Part shown: positions 1-6,840 of the stretch, in pieces | Layout of the letters: every line of letters begins with the position of its first letter | Position numbering within the stretch: the first letter of the stretch is position 1 | Assembly: GCA_964428185.1 (NCBI GenBank) | Contig: CAYRXH010000046.1 | Span: 1 to 19,500, forward strand | Source of the DNA: CAYMAZ01 sp964428185 | Lineage (GTDB): Bacteria; Bacteroidota; Bacteroidia; Bacteroidales; DTU049 | Reading direction: 5' to 3' | Length of the DNA: 19,500 nt | Position numbers and translations under genes: made by a program | Notes under the pieces: generated by a model | What the model was told of the DNA's origin: nothing | Databases searched by the model: none | Seen by the model: only the letters and a program-made list of their open reading frames with translations

Positions 1-547
1 GAGGTACTTTTATTACCATGCTGCAATTTTCGGTAAACTCTTTGCTGATAACTTCAATATTCTCGTTTTTGATATAGCTCATCACATAATTCATTTCACT
101 CCATGGGAAAACAATTTCAAATGTTTCTGTGATAAATTTTCTGATTATCTTAGCCTGATCAAGAGCCATGCGTGTTGATGTTTTATAGGCACTGATTAGT
201 CCAGGAACCCCCAACTTGGTGCCACCAAAATATCGGACCACAACAACAAGAATGTTTGTCAGATTCAATGAAAGACACTGATTGTATATTGGCATACCTG
301 CTGATCCGGAAGGTTCACCATCATCATTGGCTCTCCACTTTGACTGATTATAACCCAGAATATAGGCATAGCAAAAGTGTTGTGCATCGTGATATTGTTT
401 TTTGAGCTCTGACAGTGAATGCTGGATATCTTCTTCATGCTCAACGGGAAAGGCAAAGGCCAGAAAACGACTGTTCCTGTCTCTGAAAACACTGTTTGAG
501 GGTTTTTCAATCGTAAGAAAAGAAAAATCTTCTGTTTCAGTTTGCAT
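1..547 (-). CDS. yigZ: YigZ/IMPACT family protein, 3' end beyond the window
   Basis: This frame reads 182 codons from an ATG at 547 (minus) into the left edge, so the C-terminus is missing; full family members are about 200 residues. The IMPACT/YigZ signature is clear: DDGEPSGSAG at residues 75-84 and VVRYFGGTKLG at 103-113, followed by the expected PGLISAY. Members have a two-domain fold resembling translation-factor domains; the bacterial role is poorly defined, and a part in translation stress or proline-peptide processing has been proposed. The start overlaps the end of the upstream permease gene by 11 bp, which implies co-transcription and perhaps translational coupling. The family call is secure; the cellular function is not. 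Confidence 0.9.
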   Translation of the reverse strand, partial: MQTETEDFSFLTIEKPSNSVFRDRNSRFLAFAFPVEHEEDIQHSLSELKKQYHDAQHFCYAYILGYNQSKWRANDDGEPSGSAGMPIYNQCLSLNLTNILVVVVRYFGGTKLGVPGLISAYKTSTRMALDQAKIIRKFITETFEIVFPWSEMNYVMSYIKNENIEVISKEFTENCSMVIKVP

Positions 548-1400
548 AGGCGATGAGCGTGATGGCTACAATTGAGAATAGAATACCTAATACGTTGATT
601 TTACTAAGTGATTCTTTGAAGATAAATAATCCAACTAAAGCAGCAGCAGAAACCAGTCCTGCATTAAACACAGGAATGAAAACCGAAACATTCATTTGTC
701 CAAGTCCTTTTAGGAAGAACAAAGTGGAAAACCAGTTCAGTATTCCCAGCAACATTCCTGCAACTATATTTTTATAATGAAGTGTTTCTTTTTTCAAAAG
801 GATTCTTATTCCTAAAATGATTATTCCGAAGAAAAAGGAAATACTGAAGGCAGATGTAAGAAACTCAACATAGCCGGCATCGGTTCTGATATAATGATAT
901 TGGGCAAATTTCAAAATAGAATCATTGATGCCATTTCCCAGAAACAGTAAAATGGGGAGTATGATCAATATCGGTTTCAGTTTGTACCCTTCCTTTTTTT
1001 TGAAAACCAGCCAGAATGATATCAAAACCAAAAGGATACCTGTAATTTTTATGACGCCGATACTTTCGTTAAAAATGACTGCTCCCAGAATCACAGGAAT
1101 CACAACTGACATTTTTCCAGAAACAGCAGTGATTGCCACACCTGCTTTTTCAGTTGAGAGTGCAAAAATGTTAAACACTACAATAAGAAAAATTCCACTG
1201 ATCAGCGCAGTGAACGACCAGGACTGTGCAGAAAAAAAACTGTCAGATGGGACTATTCCCAGAGTTGAAAATCCAAGTATTGCGGCGGTGATATAGTTGA
1301 CAGTAATAGCCTGAGCTATGCTGATATTTCTTCGTGGTAACAGTTTGAAACTTATTATTATCAGCAGTGAAAATATCAGTGCAGAAATGAGATATATCAT
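537..1400 (-). CDS. EamA/DMT superfamily permease
   Basis: This is a 287-residue, strongly hydrophobic protein with about ten predicted membrane segments in two similar halves. It matches the usual length and pattern of drug/metabolite transporter (EamA) proteins. Short charged loops separate the segments, for example PRRN near residue 24 and KKKEGYK near 137. The second half ends in a long hydrophobic stretch and no extra domain follows. Substrates of this superfamily cannot be read from sequence; amino acids, nucleotides or metabolites are all possible. It starts 3 bp after the ribD stop codon and overlaps yigZ by 11 bp, so the three genes are very probably one transcript. Linkage to ribD might hint at a flavin-related substrate, but that is only a guess. 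Confidence 0.85.
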   Translation of the reverse strand: MIYLISALIFSLLIIISFKLLPRRNISIAQAITVNYITAAILGFSTLGIVPSDSFFSAQSWSFTALISGIFLIVVFNIFALSTEKAGVAITAVSGKMSVVIPVILGAVIFNESIGVIKITGILLVLISFWLVFKKKEGYKLKPILIILPILLFLGNGINDSILKFAQYHYIRTDAGYVEFLTSAFSISFFFGIIILGIRILLKKETLHYKNIVAGMLLGILNWFSTLFFLKGLGQMNVSVFIPVFNAGLVSAAALVGLFIFKESLSKINVLGILFSIVAITLIAYAN

Positions 1401-1403
1401 TGT

Positions 1404-2453
1404 TTATCTTTTGTAGTATGTGATAATATCATCAAGAAGTCTTTCTTGCTTTATTATAGTTGCTTTCAGTGAGGGTGCAACGATTCCATCACCGAACCGG
1501 ATTTTTCCAGAGATAACCCTTGCCTCATCCCAGAGTTCCGATTTGATAAACATCTCAAGCGTAAACTTCCCACCTTCAACAATCATTGAGTTGATTCCTC
1601 TTCTGTATAAAAGTGTTAAAATCTCGGGAATAATATTCTCTGAAAAGTCAAGCGATTTTGCTTTTGCATGCTTAGGGAAATCCTCTGGAATTTCAAGTTT
1701 CCGGTCATAGAAACACCATGTTTCAGCATCATCAGAAAATATTGAAGCATTGAATGGAGTCCTGAAGTTTCTGTCAATGAGTAATCTCAGTGGAGATTTT
1801 CCTGACCACTCCCGGGTTGTCAGCATGGGATTGTCATTGATTGCAGTGTTGGTTCCGATGAGAATGGCAGCTTCTTCGGAACGCCATTTATGTACAATCT
1901 GCTTTGAATACTGATTGCTGATCCATGAGATGCCTTTTTTCCCTTCAGTGCGGATGATGTCAATAAAGCCGTCTGCAGATTGTGCCCATTTTAGAATGAT
2001 ATACGGTCGCTGGTGTATGTGAAATGTGTTAAAGCGTAAATTCAGTTTTTTTGCTTCTTCCTCAAGAATTCCGGAATGCACTTTTATCCCTGCATCCTGA
2101 AGAATTTTAATGCCATTTCCGCTCACTTCCGGATTGGGATCAACTGTGGCAATATACACTTCACTGATGCCTGACGAAATAATCAGGGATGTACATGGAG
2201 GTGTTTTTCCGTAATGACAACAAGGTTCAAGAGAGACATACATTGTGCTGCCCGAGAGGATTGACTTGTTGCCTACACTGTTTACTGCAACAACTTCAGC
2301 ATGTGGCCCGCCATATCTTTTATGATAACCTTCTCCAATGATTTTATTGCCCTTAACAATGACAGCACCAACCATAGGATTGGGGGCTGTATGCTGCCTG
2401 CCCATCCTGGCCAGCTCTAGGCATCTGTTCATGTATGTGTGGTGTATGCTCAT
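1404..2453 (-). CDS. ribD: Riboflavin biosynthesis bifunctional deaminase/reductase RibD
   Basis: RibD carries out two consecutive cytosolic steps of riboflavin synthesis: deamination of the diaminopyrimidine made from GTP, then NADPH-dependent reduction of its ribosyl group. The N-terminal half is a zinc deaminase: APNPMVGAV at residues 23-31, HAE at 51-53 (zinc histidine and catalytic Glu), and PCCHYGKTPPC at 77-87, which supplies the two zinc cysteines. The C-terminal half (about 150-349) is the reductase domain, beginning WAQSADGFI and containing SPLRLLIDR and the MIVEGG turn. At 349 residues it has normal family length. The first ATG is chosen because residues 5-15 align with the usual RibD N-terminus; a second ATG lies at codon 8. 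It is the first gene of the run with the permease and yigZ. Confidence 0.95.
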   Translation of the reverse strand: MSIHHTYMNRCLELARMGRQHTAPNPMVGAVIVKGNKIIGEGYHKRYGGPHAEVVAVNSVGNKSILSGSTMYVSLEPCCHYGKTPPCTSLIISSGISEVYIATVDPNPEVSGNGIKILQDAGIKVHSGILEEEAKKLNLRFNTFHIHQRPYIILKWAQSADGFIDIIRTEGKKGISWISNQYSKQIVHKWRSEEAAILIGTNTAINDNPMLTTREWSGKSPLRLLIDRNFRTPFNASIFSDDAETWCFYDRKLEIPEDFPKHAKAKSLDFSENIIPEILTLLYRRGINSMIVEGGKFTLEMFIKSELWDEARVISGKIRFGDGIVAPSLKATIIKQERLLDDIITYYKR

Positions 2454-2457
2454 AGAG

Positions 2458-2465
2458 CAAAATTA
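2458..2465 (-). promoter_or_regulatory. Candidate Bacteroidota -7 box for ribD
   Basis: Read on the minus strand this is TAATTTTG, a perfect TAnnTTTG box. It ends only 4 bases before the ribD ATG, so transcription would begin at or next to the start codon (a leaderless or near-leaderless mRNA). No good TTTG box lies 19 bp further upstream, so the call is tentative. Confidence 0.35.
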
Positions 2466-2567
2466 CATAAATTAGTACAATGATATTTGGTGTTGAGTTG
2501 TGTGAAATAAAAATGTTCTGAAGAATAAGCAAAAATCAATTTCGACCAAATTTTTAGTATTTCAATA

Positions 2568-2575
2568 TAAATTTG
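2568..2575 (+). promoter_or_regulatory. Candidate -7 box for the T9SS cargo pseudogene
   Basis: TAAATTTG matches the Bacteroidota TAnnTTTG box and lies 24 bases before the likely original ATG at 2600. The -33 region at the proper spacing is not a match. The rest of 2454-2599 is AT-rich and shows no other gene or repeat. Confidence 0.3.
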
Positions 2576-2599
2576 TTCTTTTCGCAAAAAATTAGTGCA

Positions 2600-3551
2600 A
2601 TGAACCCCCCCCTGTTTTTTTGCTTTTGTTATATTGTTTCAATTATCTTCAATATCACAGATCACTTGTGAACATTTTAATTATGCCAATTCAAGCACTG
2701 TTCCGGGCTGGAATGAGGCAGTAGGTGACTGGCAGATTATTGACAGTTCTCTTTATGTTCCCGGGTCAACAGTTTATAATTATATTACATTGACTGGCAG
2801 TACTCAGACTGATGGTTGTATCACTCTCAAAGCAAACTATAATACTGCTGCACAGGTGAGGTTTGTCGAAATCATCTGCAGATATACTGATGCCAATACC
2901 CGTCTTATGTTTAAAATTTAGGACAATAGTACTTCCGGACATTTTGACAGATGGTTCATTGATAACAACGTGACAAATATTTAGTATTTTGATGGCAACT
3001 TTGGTCTTGAACCTATTATTCAGTTTGAATATTCAGGAACAGATACAGTATGTGCAGGAGAGAATGCAGTCCAATTCAGTGTCCCTGCGATTGCAAATGC
3101 ACAATCATACTACTGGAGTTATTCAGGAACCAATGTTACAATAAATGGTACGGGCAATTCTGTTACTCTTTATTTTGCTCAGAATGCTACTTCAGGAACA
3201 CTTTCTGTTGCAGGTATCAATGATTGCGGATCAGGAACTGAAGCTACTTTTGATATTACTGTAAATGATTGTACCGGAGTAAACGAATCAATCTCCAATA
3301 CTTCTATTGCTGTTATTCCAAATCCAAGCAACGGACAGTTTTGGGTTGAATTTTCAGTATTACCTGGTAATACATTAAAACTTATTATTACCAATGCCAA
3401 TGGTCAGATAGTGTACGAGCAGAATGATATCATTTCTGATTAATTCAACCGTGTACAGCTGAATCTGATGCATCTTCCTTCAGGAACTTATTCTTTTTGT
3501 ATAACAGGAAATGAAATGTTCAATACTAAGTATTTTGTGATTCAGAAATAA
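2600..3551 (+). pseudogene. Secreted T9SS type A sorting-domain protein, broken by three internal stops
   Basis: One frame reads without frameshift from about 2613 to a TAA at 3549. It encodes a signal-peptide-like stretch (FFAFVILFQLSSISQ), a Trp- and Tyr-rich beta domain (VPGWNEAVGDWQI), a PKD/Ig-like segment (DTVCAGENAVQFSV to TFDITVNDC) and a classic T9SS type A C-terminal signal (VIPNPSNGQFWVEF, NANGQIVYE, LPSGTYSF, KYFVIQK). It is interrupted by TAG at 2919, TAG at 2982 and TAA at 3441. Each is one C-to-T change from a Gln codon, and Gln would suit the context. The natural ATG at 2600 lies one frame away, across a run of eight C (2605-2612); removing one C restores it. The intact gene would encode about 316 residues exported across the outer membrane. 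It is most likely a recent pseudogene. Confidence 0.8.
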
Positions 3552-3576
3552 ATTACAATATGTATTCTTACTACTG

Positions 3577-3609
3577 AAAACTGCCTCCATTGCGAGGCAG
3601 TTTTTTTTT
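3577..3609 (+). terminator. Rho-independent terminator after the T9SS pseudogene
   Basis: The arms CTGCCTC (3581-3587) and GAGGCAG (3594-3600) enclose a six-base loop and are extended by AAAA/TTTT pairing. A run of nine T follows at 3601-3609. This is a textbook intrinsic terminator, and it insulates the hydrogenase locus from upstream transcription. Confidence 0.92.
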
Positions 3610-3761
3610 ATGCTTTCCAAATTCATTGCTGGATTTTCAGCTTTTGGTTGAATTCTTCTTTGTTTAAAAATTGCAGAAAAGTATCGGTTTTTGAATAAGA
3701 AAAACAGTTGTTTTCAACGGTGCAAATCGGAACAATGCTCTCTTAATTGCGGAGTGTCATG

Positions 3762-3777
3762 GATGTAATTTTACATC
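3762..3777 (+). promoter_or_regulatory. Inverted repeat and -7-like box upstream of the hydrogenase operon
   Basis: GATGTAA (3762-3768) and TTACATC (3771-3777) form a perfect 7-bp inverted repeat with a 2-bp centre, 60 bp before the receiver gene ATG. Inside it is TAATTTTA (3766-3773), close to the TAnnTTTG box. The 11-mer TGTAATTTTAC here recurs at 12216-12226, upstream of the second signalling unit. No TTTG box is present at 19 bp; the nearest is TTG at 3747-3749, 16 bp away, so activator-dependent or repressed initiation is plausible. The rest of 3610-3761 shows no gene or repeat. Confidence 0.4.
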
Positions 3778-3788
3778 ATGAACATGAA

Positions 3789-3816
3789 CAATCAAATCAG
3801 CACCAAAATAGTTTGT
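3789..3816 (+). promoter_or_regulatory. Shared leader element, copy 1 (hydrogenase operon)
   Basis: CAATCAAATCAGCA (3789-3802) is followed 2 bp later by AAAATAGTTTGT (3805-3816). Both words recur in the same order, 11 bp apart, in the hydG leader at 18762-18798. A weaker copy of the first word (AATCGAATCAG) occurs before the membrane kinase at 12228. The matches are read directly; a regulatory role is inference. Confidence 0.45.
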
Positions 3817-3837
3817 AACATTTAAAAAATTAAAATC

Positions 3838-4335
3838 ATGGAAACAACAAAAAAAATTCTGATCGTAGACGATGATATCGATGTGATCACAGTAGTAAAA
3901 GCAGTATTAACCAAAGAAGGTTATACCGTAATCTCAGCTTTAAACAAAGAAGAAGGACTCGAAAAACTCAGAACTGAAAAGCCTGATCTTGCCATTTTAG
4001 ATGTGATGATGACTACACATTATGAAGGGTTTGAAATGGCCCAGGAAATTCTTTCAAGTCCCGAGTTCAAAGACATTCCTTTTCTGATTCAATCTTCAAT
4101 TGATATTCTGGTGACATCCAAAGCAAGTGTTCAAGAAATGGCACGAGAATACAGGAAAGACCCCAATTTTAAGGATCTGCAGGTGCTTCTGGTTAAGAAC
4201 ATTACAGATGGAACAGCAGGAATTGACTATAAGGGCGAAGATGGAAAAACTTACTGGTTCCCTGTAAAAGGATTTATCCGCAAGCCTGTTGATGCAGCAA
4301 TAATAAAAGAAGAAATTGCAAAACATTTGAGTTAA
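3838..4335 (+). CDS. Stand-alone receiver (response regulator) with a long insertion
   Basis: This 165-residue protein is a CheY-like receiver with no output domain. The acidic pocket is D11-D12-D13 in ILIVDDDID, the phosphoacceptor is D55 in LAILDVMM, and the conserved lysine is K149 in FIRKPVD. Ordinary receivers are about 120 residues. The extra 40 or so lie between strand beta-4 (FLIQSSI, near 85) and beta-5 (near 145) and include an acidic, aromatic segment, DYKGEDGKTYWFPV. This places a subdomain on the surface that changes on phosphorylation. It is the first gene of the hydrogenase operon, 71 bp before hydC and separated from it by a strong hairpin. With no DNA-binding domain it probably acts by protein contact or as a relay for the kinases encoded downstream. 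Confidence 0.88.
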   Translation: METTKKILIVDDDIDVITVVKAVLTKEGYTVISALNKEEGLEKLRTEKPDLAILDVMMTTHYEGFEMAQEILSSPEFKDIPFLIQSSIDILVTSKASVQEMAREYRKDPNFKDLQVLLVKNITDGTAGIDYKGEDGKTYWFPVKGFIRKPVDAAIIKEEIAKHLS

Positions 4336-4342
4336 TAATTTT

Positions 4343-4390
4343 AACCGGCAGAATAGGGATCGCATCGATTCCTGTTCTGGATCCGGTTTT
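4343..4390 (+). promoter_or_regulatory. Strong intercistronic RNA hairpin between the receiver gene and hydC
   Basis: Arm 4349-4362 pairs with 4366-4379 over 14 consecutive pairs (two are G-U) around a CAT triloop. After a 3-base bulge (4380-4382), AACCGG (4343-4348) pairs with CCGGTT (4383-4388). Only four T follow (4387-4390), so it could be a leaky terminator, an attenuator, or a barrier that protects the hydCBA message after processing. It ends 16 bp before the hydC ATG. Confidence 0.75.
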
Positions 4391-4406
4391 CAAAACGCAT
4401 GAAGTG

Positions 4407-4874
4407 ATGGAAGCAAATATTCAGAATCTTTTACAAAACTATCCGGCCGGCAGATGCGAAAACCTAATCCCTATACTTCAGGACATACAGGAAATAGAGG
4501 GGTATCTTTCAAAATCTTCTGTTATCGAAGTTGGAAAATATCTTAACATTCCTGTAAGTAAAATATATGGTGTTGCCACATTTTATAATCAGTTCCGGTT
4601 TAAGCCTCTTGGCAAGTACCATATTCAGGTGTGTCGGGGTACTGCCTGTCATGTGCTTGGTTCAGCAACTGTTCTTGAAGAAATTGAAAAATTTGTTGGG
4701 GTGAAGGCAGGAAACACTTCAAGGGATGGATTATTCAGTATTGAAGTTGTGGCATGTATCGGTGCATGCGGCTTGGCCCCAGTTGTTTCTGTTAATGGAA
4801 GTTTTCATGCAAAACTGACCGGGGAATCTATAAAGCAAATTTTGGAAAACTATCAAAATAAGGAACAGTCATGA
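4407..4874 (+). CDS. hydC: [FeFe] hydrogenase subunit HydC (NuoE-like [2Fe-2S] protein)
   Basis: HydC is the small electron-transfer subunit of the cytosolic trimeric NAD-linked [FeFe] hydrogenase and resembles NuoE of complex I. The N-terminal helical part (NLIPILQDIQEIEGYLSKSSV, then VSKIYGVATFYNQF) is typical. The thioredoxin-fold half carries the [2Fe-2S] ligands C76-x4-C81 (CRGTAC) and C117-x3-C121 (CIGAC). At 155 residues it has normal length. A GTG directly before the ATG is in frame and would add one residue; I prefer the ATG at 4407. The stop overlaps the hydB start as ATGA, so the subunits are translationally coupled. Some naming schemes call the NuoE-like subunit HydA or HndA; the Thermotoga-style name is used here. 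Confidence 0.94.
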   Translation: MEANIQNLLQNYPAGRCENLIPILQDIQEIEGYLSKSSVIEVGKYLNIPVSKIYGVATFYNQFRFKPLGKYHIQVCRGTACHVLGSATVLEEIEKFVGVKAGNTSRDGLFSIEVVACIGACGLAPVVSVNGSFHAKLTGESIKQILENYQNKEQS

Positions 4875-6823
4875 ATGAGGAAACTACTACTTCAGTAAAA
4901 GACTTTCTTCTCAATGAAGTATTGAGAGATTACTCAAATAACTCAAAAGATAGCGAAGTTCTCGAAAAAATCGCAGTTCTTAAGCATGAAAAACTTGAAA
5001 AGCCTGTGATATTTGTAGGTTGCGGAACATGCGGACTGGGTGCCGGTGCCGGTGATACTCTTTTCATGGTTAGAAAGTATCTGGATGAAAGTGAAATAGA
5101 TGCGGACATTATTGAGACAGGTTGTGTTGGTCTGTGTGCAGTTGAGCCGGTTATGGATGTGTGTCTGCCAGGCCGGAACAGAATTTCATTTTGCGAAGTC
5201 ACCGGTGACATGGTAAAAAATCTGCTTGACAGTATATTTCAGATAGAGTTGCCATCATCAAACATGATTCTTGGACAGATTGAGACTGAAGGAGCCATTG
5301 CCTGGAAAGGAGTTCAGATGCTACAGGATCACCCGTTTTTTAAACCTCAGAAAAGAATTGTTTTAAAAAACTGCGGGGTCATTGATCCCACAGATATCAG
5401 AGAATATATCGCCAGGGGAGGATATAAAAGTTATATTAAGGCAATCAGCGTCCATTCTCCTGTTGAAATTTGTGAAATTATTGAAAAAAGCGGTCTCAGA
5501 GGCAGAGGAGGAGGAGGTTTTCCCACAGGAAGAAAATGGAAGTTTGCTACTTCAGCGCAAAGTGATCAGAAATATTTAATCTGTAATGCTGACGAGGGCG
5601 ATCCCGGAGCATTTATGGATAGAGCTGTAATTGAAGGCGACCCTCACAGACTCATAGAAGGTATGGCCATTGGTGCATATGCCATTGGTGCAACCGTTGC
5701 TTATATATATATTCGGGCTGAATATCCATTGGCTATTGAGAGGCTCGAAAAAGCACTCAAACAGGCATCGGAATATGGATTGCTTGGAAAAGACATCTTT
5801 GGTACGGGGGTAGATCTTCATATTAAAATAAAAAAAGGTGCAGGGGCATTTGTGTGCGGTGAAGAAACAGCACTGATGCACAGTATTGAGGGCAAGAGGG
5901 GGATGCCCCGCCCCAGGCCGCCTTTTCCTACAACAAGTGGATTGTTTGGGAAACCTACTGTTATTAATAATGTGGAAACATTTGGAAATGTTTCCTCAAT
6001 TATTGAAAAAGGAGCCGAGTGGTTTGCCTCAACTGGAACCCAAAACAGTAAAGGAACGAAGGTTTTTGCACTGTCTGGAAAAATTGCCCTGACAGGGCTG
6101 GTGGAAATACCCATGGGTACTACTGTCAGAAAGATACTTTTTGATATTGCAGGTGGAATAAGAAACAACAAAAAATTTAAAGCAGTGCAGATCGGTGGTC
6201 CTTCAGGAGGTTGTATCACCGAAGCAAACCTGGATATACAGGTAGATTATGAATCGCTGATAGGTGTGGGAGCTATGATGGGTTCTGGTGGACTTGTGGT
6301 GATGGATGAAGATACCTGCATGGTTGATGTGGCCAAGTTTTTTATGGGATTCATCCAACGGGAAAGCTGCGGTAAATGTATTCCCTGTCGGGAAGGTACT
6401 AAGCGATTGCTGGAAATTCTTGAAAGTATAACTTCAAAACCATCACCCTCACATACTGAAGCACTTGATCGTTTTAAAGGTGTTATGCAGATTGAAAAGC
6501 TGTGTCAGGTGATCAGGGATACCTCATTGTGCGGACTGGGACAAACAGCACCCAACCCTGTATTAAGCACACTTCGTTGGTTTAGGGATGAATATGAAGC
6601 TCATGTGTTTGACAGAAAATGTCCTGCTTCTGTATGTCAGAATCTGAGAGAGTTTAAAATTGAAGTTGATAAATGTACTGGATGTACTGTTTGTTCAAAG
6701 AAATGTCCTGTCAATGCCATCCTTGGTTCAAAGAAAGCTCCACATTTTATAGTTGAAGATAAATGCATTGGTTGCGGTGCATGTTTTGAAGCCTGTAAAT
6801 TCGATGCAATCACTTTTGTATAA
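4871..6823 (+). CDS. hydB: [FeFe] hydrogenase flavin/NAD subunit HydB (NuoF-like)
   Basis: This is the FMN-containing NAD(H)-reacting subunit, and in bifurcating enzymes the place where the NADH and ferredoxin paths meet. In order, its 650 residues hold: a [2Fe-2S] thioredoxin-like domain (C51-x2-C54, C85-x3-C89); the NuoF core with GLRGRGGGGFPTGRKW at 208-223 for FMN/NADH and CNADEGDPGAFMDR after it; an SLBB-like segment; an N3-type [4Fe-4S] site, C500-x2-C503-x2-C506 plus C554; and a C-terminal 2[4Fe-4S] ferredoxin (C602/605/608/612 and C632/635/638/642). The N- and C-terminal extensions fit HydB of trimeric bifurcating hydrogenases rather than NuoF of complex I. A weak AAGGAA lies before the ATG, and hydA follows after 17 bp. 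Bifurcation itself is inferred from the architecture. Confidence 0.96.
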   Translation: MNEETTTSVKDFLLNEVLRDYSNNSKDSEVLEKIAVLKHEKLEKPVIFVGCGTCGLGAGAGDTLFMVRKYLDESEIDADIIETGCVGLCAVEPVMDVCLPGRNRISFCEVTGDMVKNLLDSIFQIELPSSNMILGQIETEGAIAWKGVQMLQDHPFFKPQKRIVLKNCGVIDPTDIREYIARGGYKSYIKAISVHSPVEICEIIEKSGLRGRGGGGFPTGRKWKFATSAQSDQKYLICNADEGDPGAFMDRAVIEGDPHRLIEGMAIGAYAIGATVAYIYIRAEYPLAIERLEKALKQASEYGLLGKDIFGTGVDLHIKIKKGAGAFVCGEETALMHSIEGKRGMPRPRPPFPTTSGLFGKPTVINNVETFGNVSSIIEKGAEWFASTGTQNSKGTKVFALSGKIALTGLVEIPMGTTVRKILFDIAGGIRNNKKFKAVQIGGPSGGCITEANLDIQVDYESLIGVGAMMGSGGLVVMDEDTCMVDVAKFFMGFIQRESCGKCIPCREGTKRLLEILESITSKPSPSHTEALDRFKGVMQIEKLCQVIRDTSLCGLGQTAPNPVLSTLRWFRDEYEAHVFDRKCPASVCQNLREFKIEVDKCTGCTVCSKKCPVNAILGSKKAPHFIVEDKCIGCGACFEACKFDAITFV

Positions 6824-6840
6824 ACTTAATAACCTGAGAC

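Noticed and set aside
265..510. An 81-codon minus-strand open frame starting with Met near 510.
   Set aside because: It is a shadow: the adjacent frame carries the unmistakable YigZ motifs through the same bases.
2600..3551. Recoding of TAG and TAA as Gln to explain the broken T9SS gene.
   Set aside because: All other genes in the window end in standard stops, including TAG (receiver-kinase fusion) and TAA (hydB, hydF), and read-through would extend them.
3778..3825. A 15-codon frame (ATG at 3778 to TAA) just before the first receiver gene, possibly a leader peptide.
   Set aside because: It has no ribosome binding site and no run of regulatory codons, and it overlaps the shared leader element; chance is enough to explain it.
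3610..3837. A sigma-54 promoter for the hydrogenase operon.
   Set aside because: No GG/GC pair with the required 10-bp spacing and context (TGGC-N7-TTGC) was found, and no NtrC-type activator is encoded nearby.
4871..6823. hydB and hydC as complex I genes (nuoF, nuoE).
   Set aside because: The N-terminal [2Fe-2S] and C-terminal ferredoxin extensions and the adjacent hydA and maturases identify a soluble hydrogenase; no membrane Nuo subunits are present.
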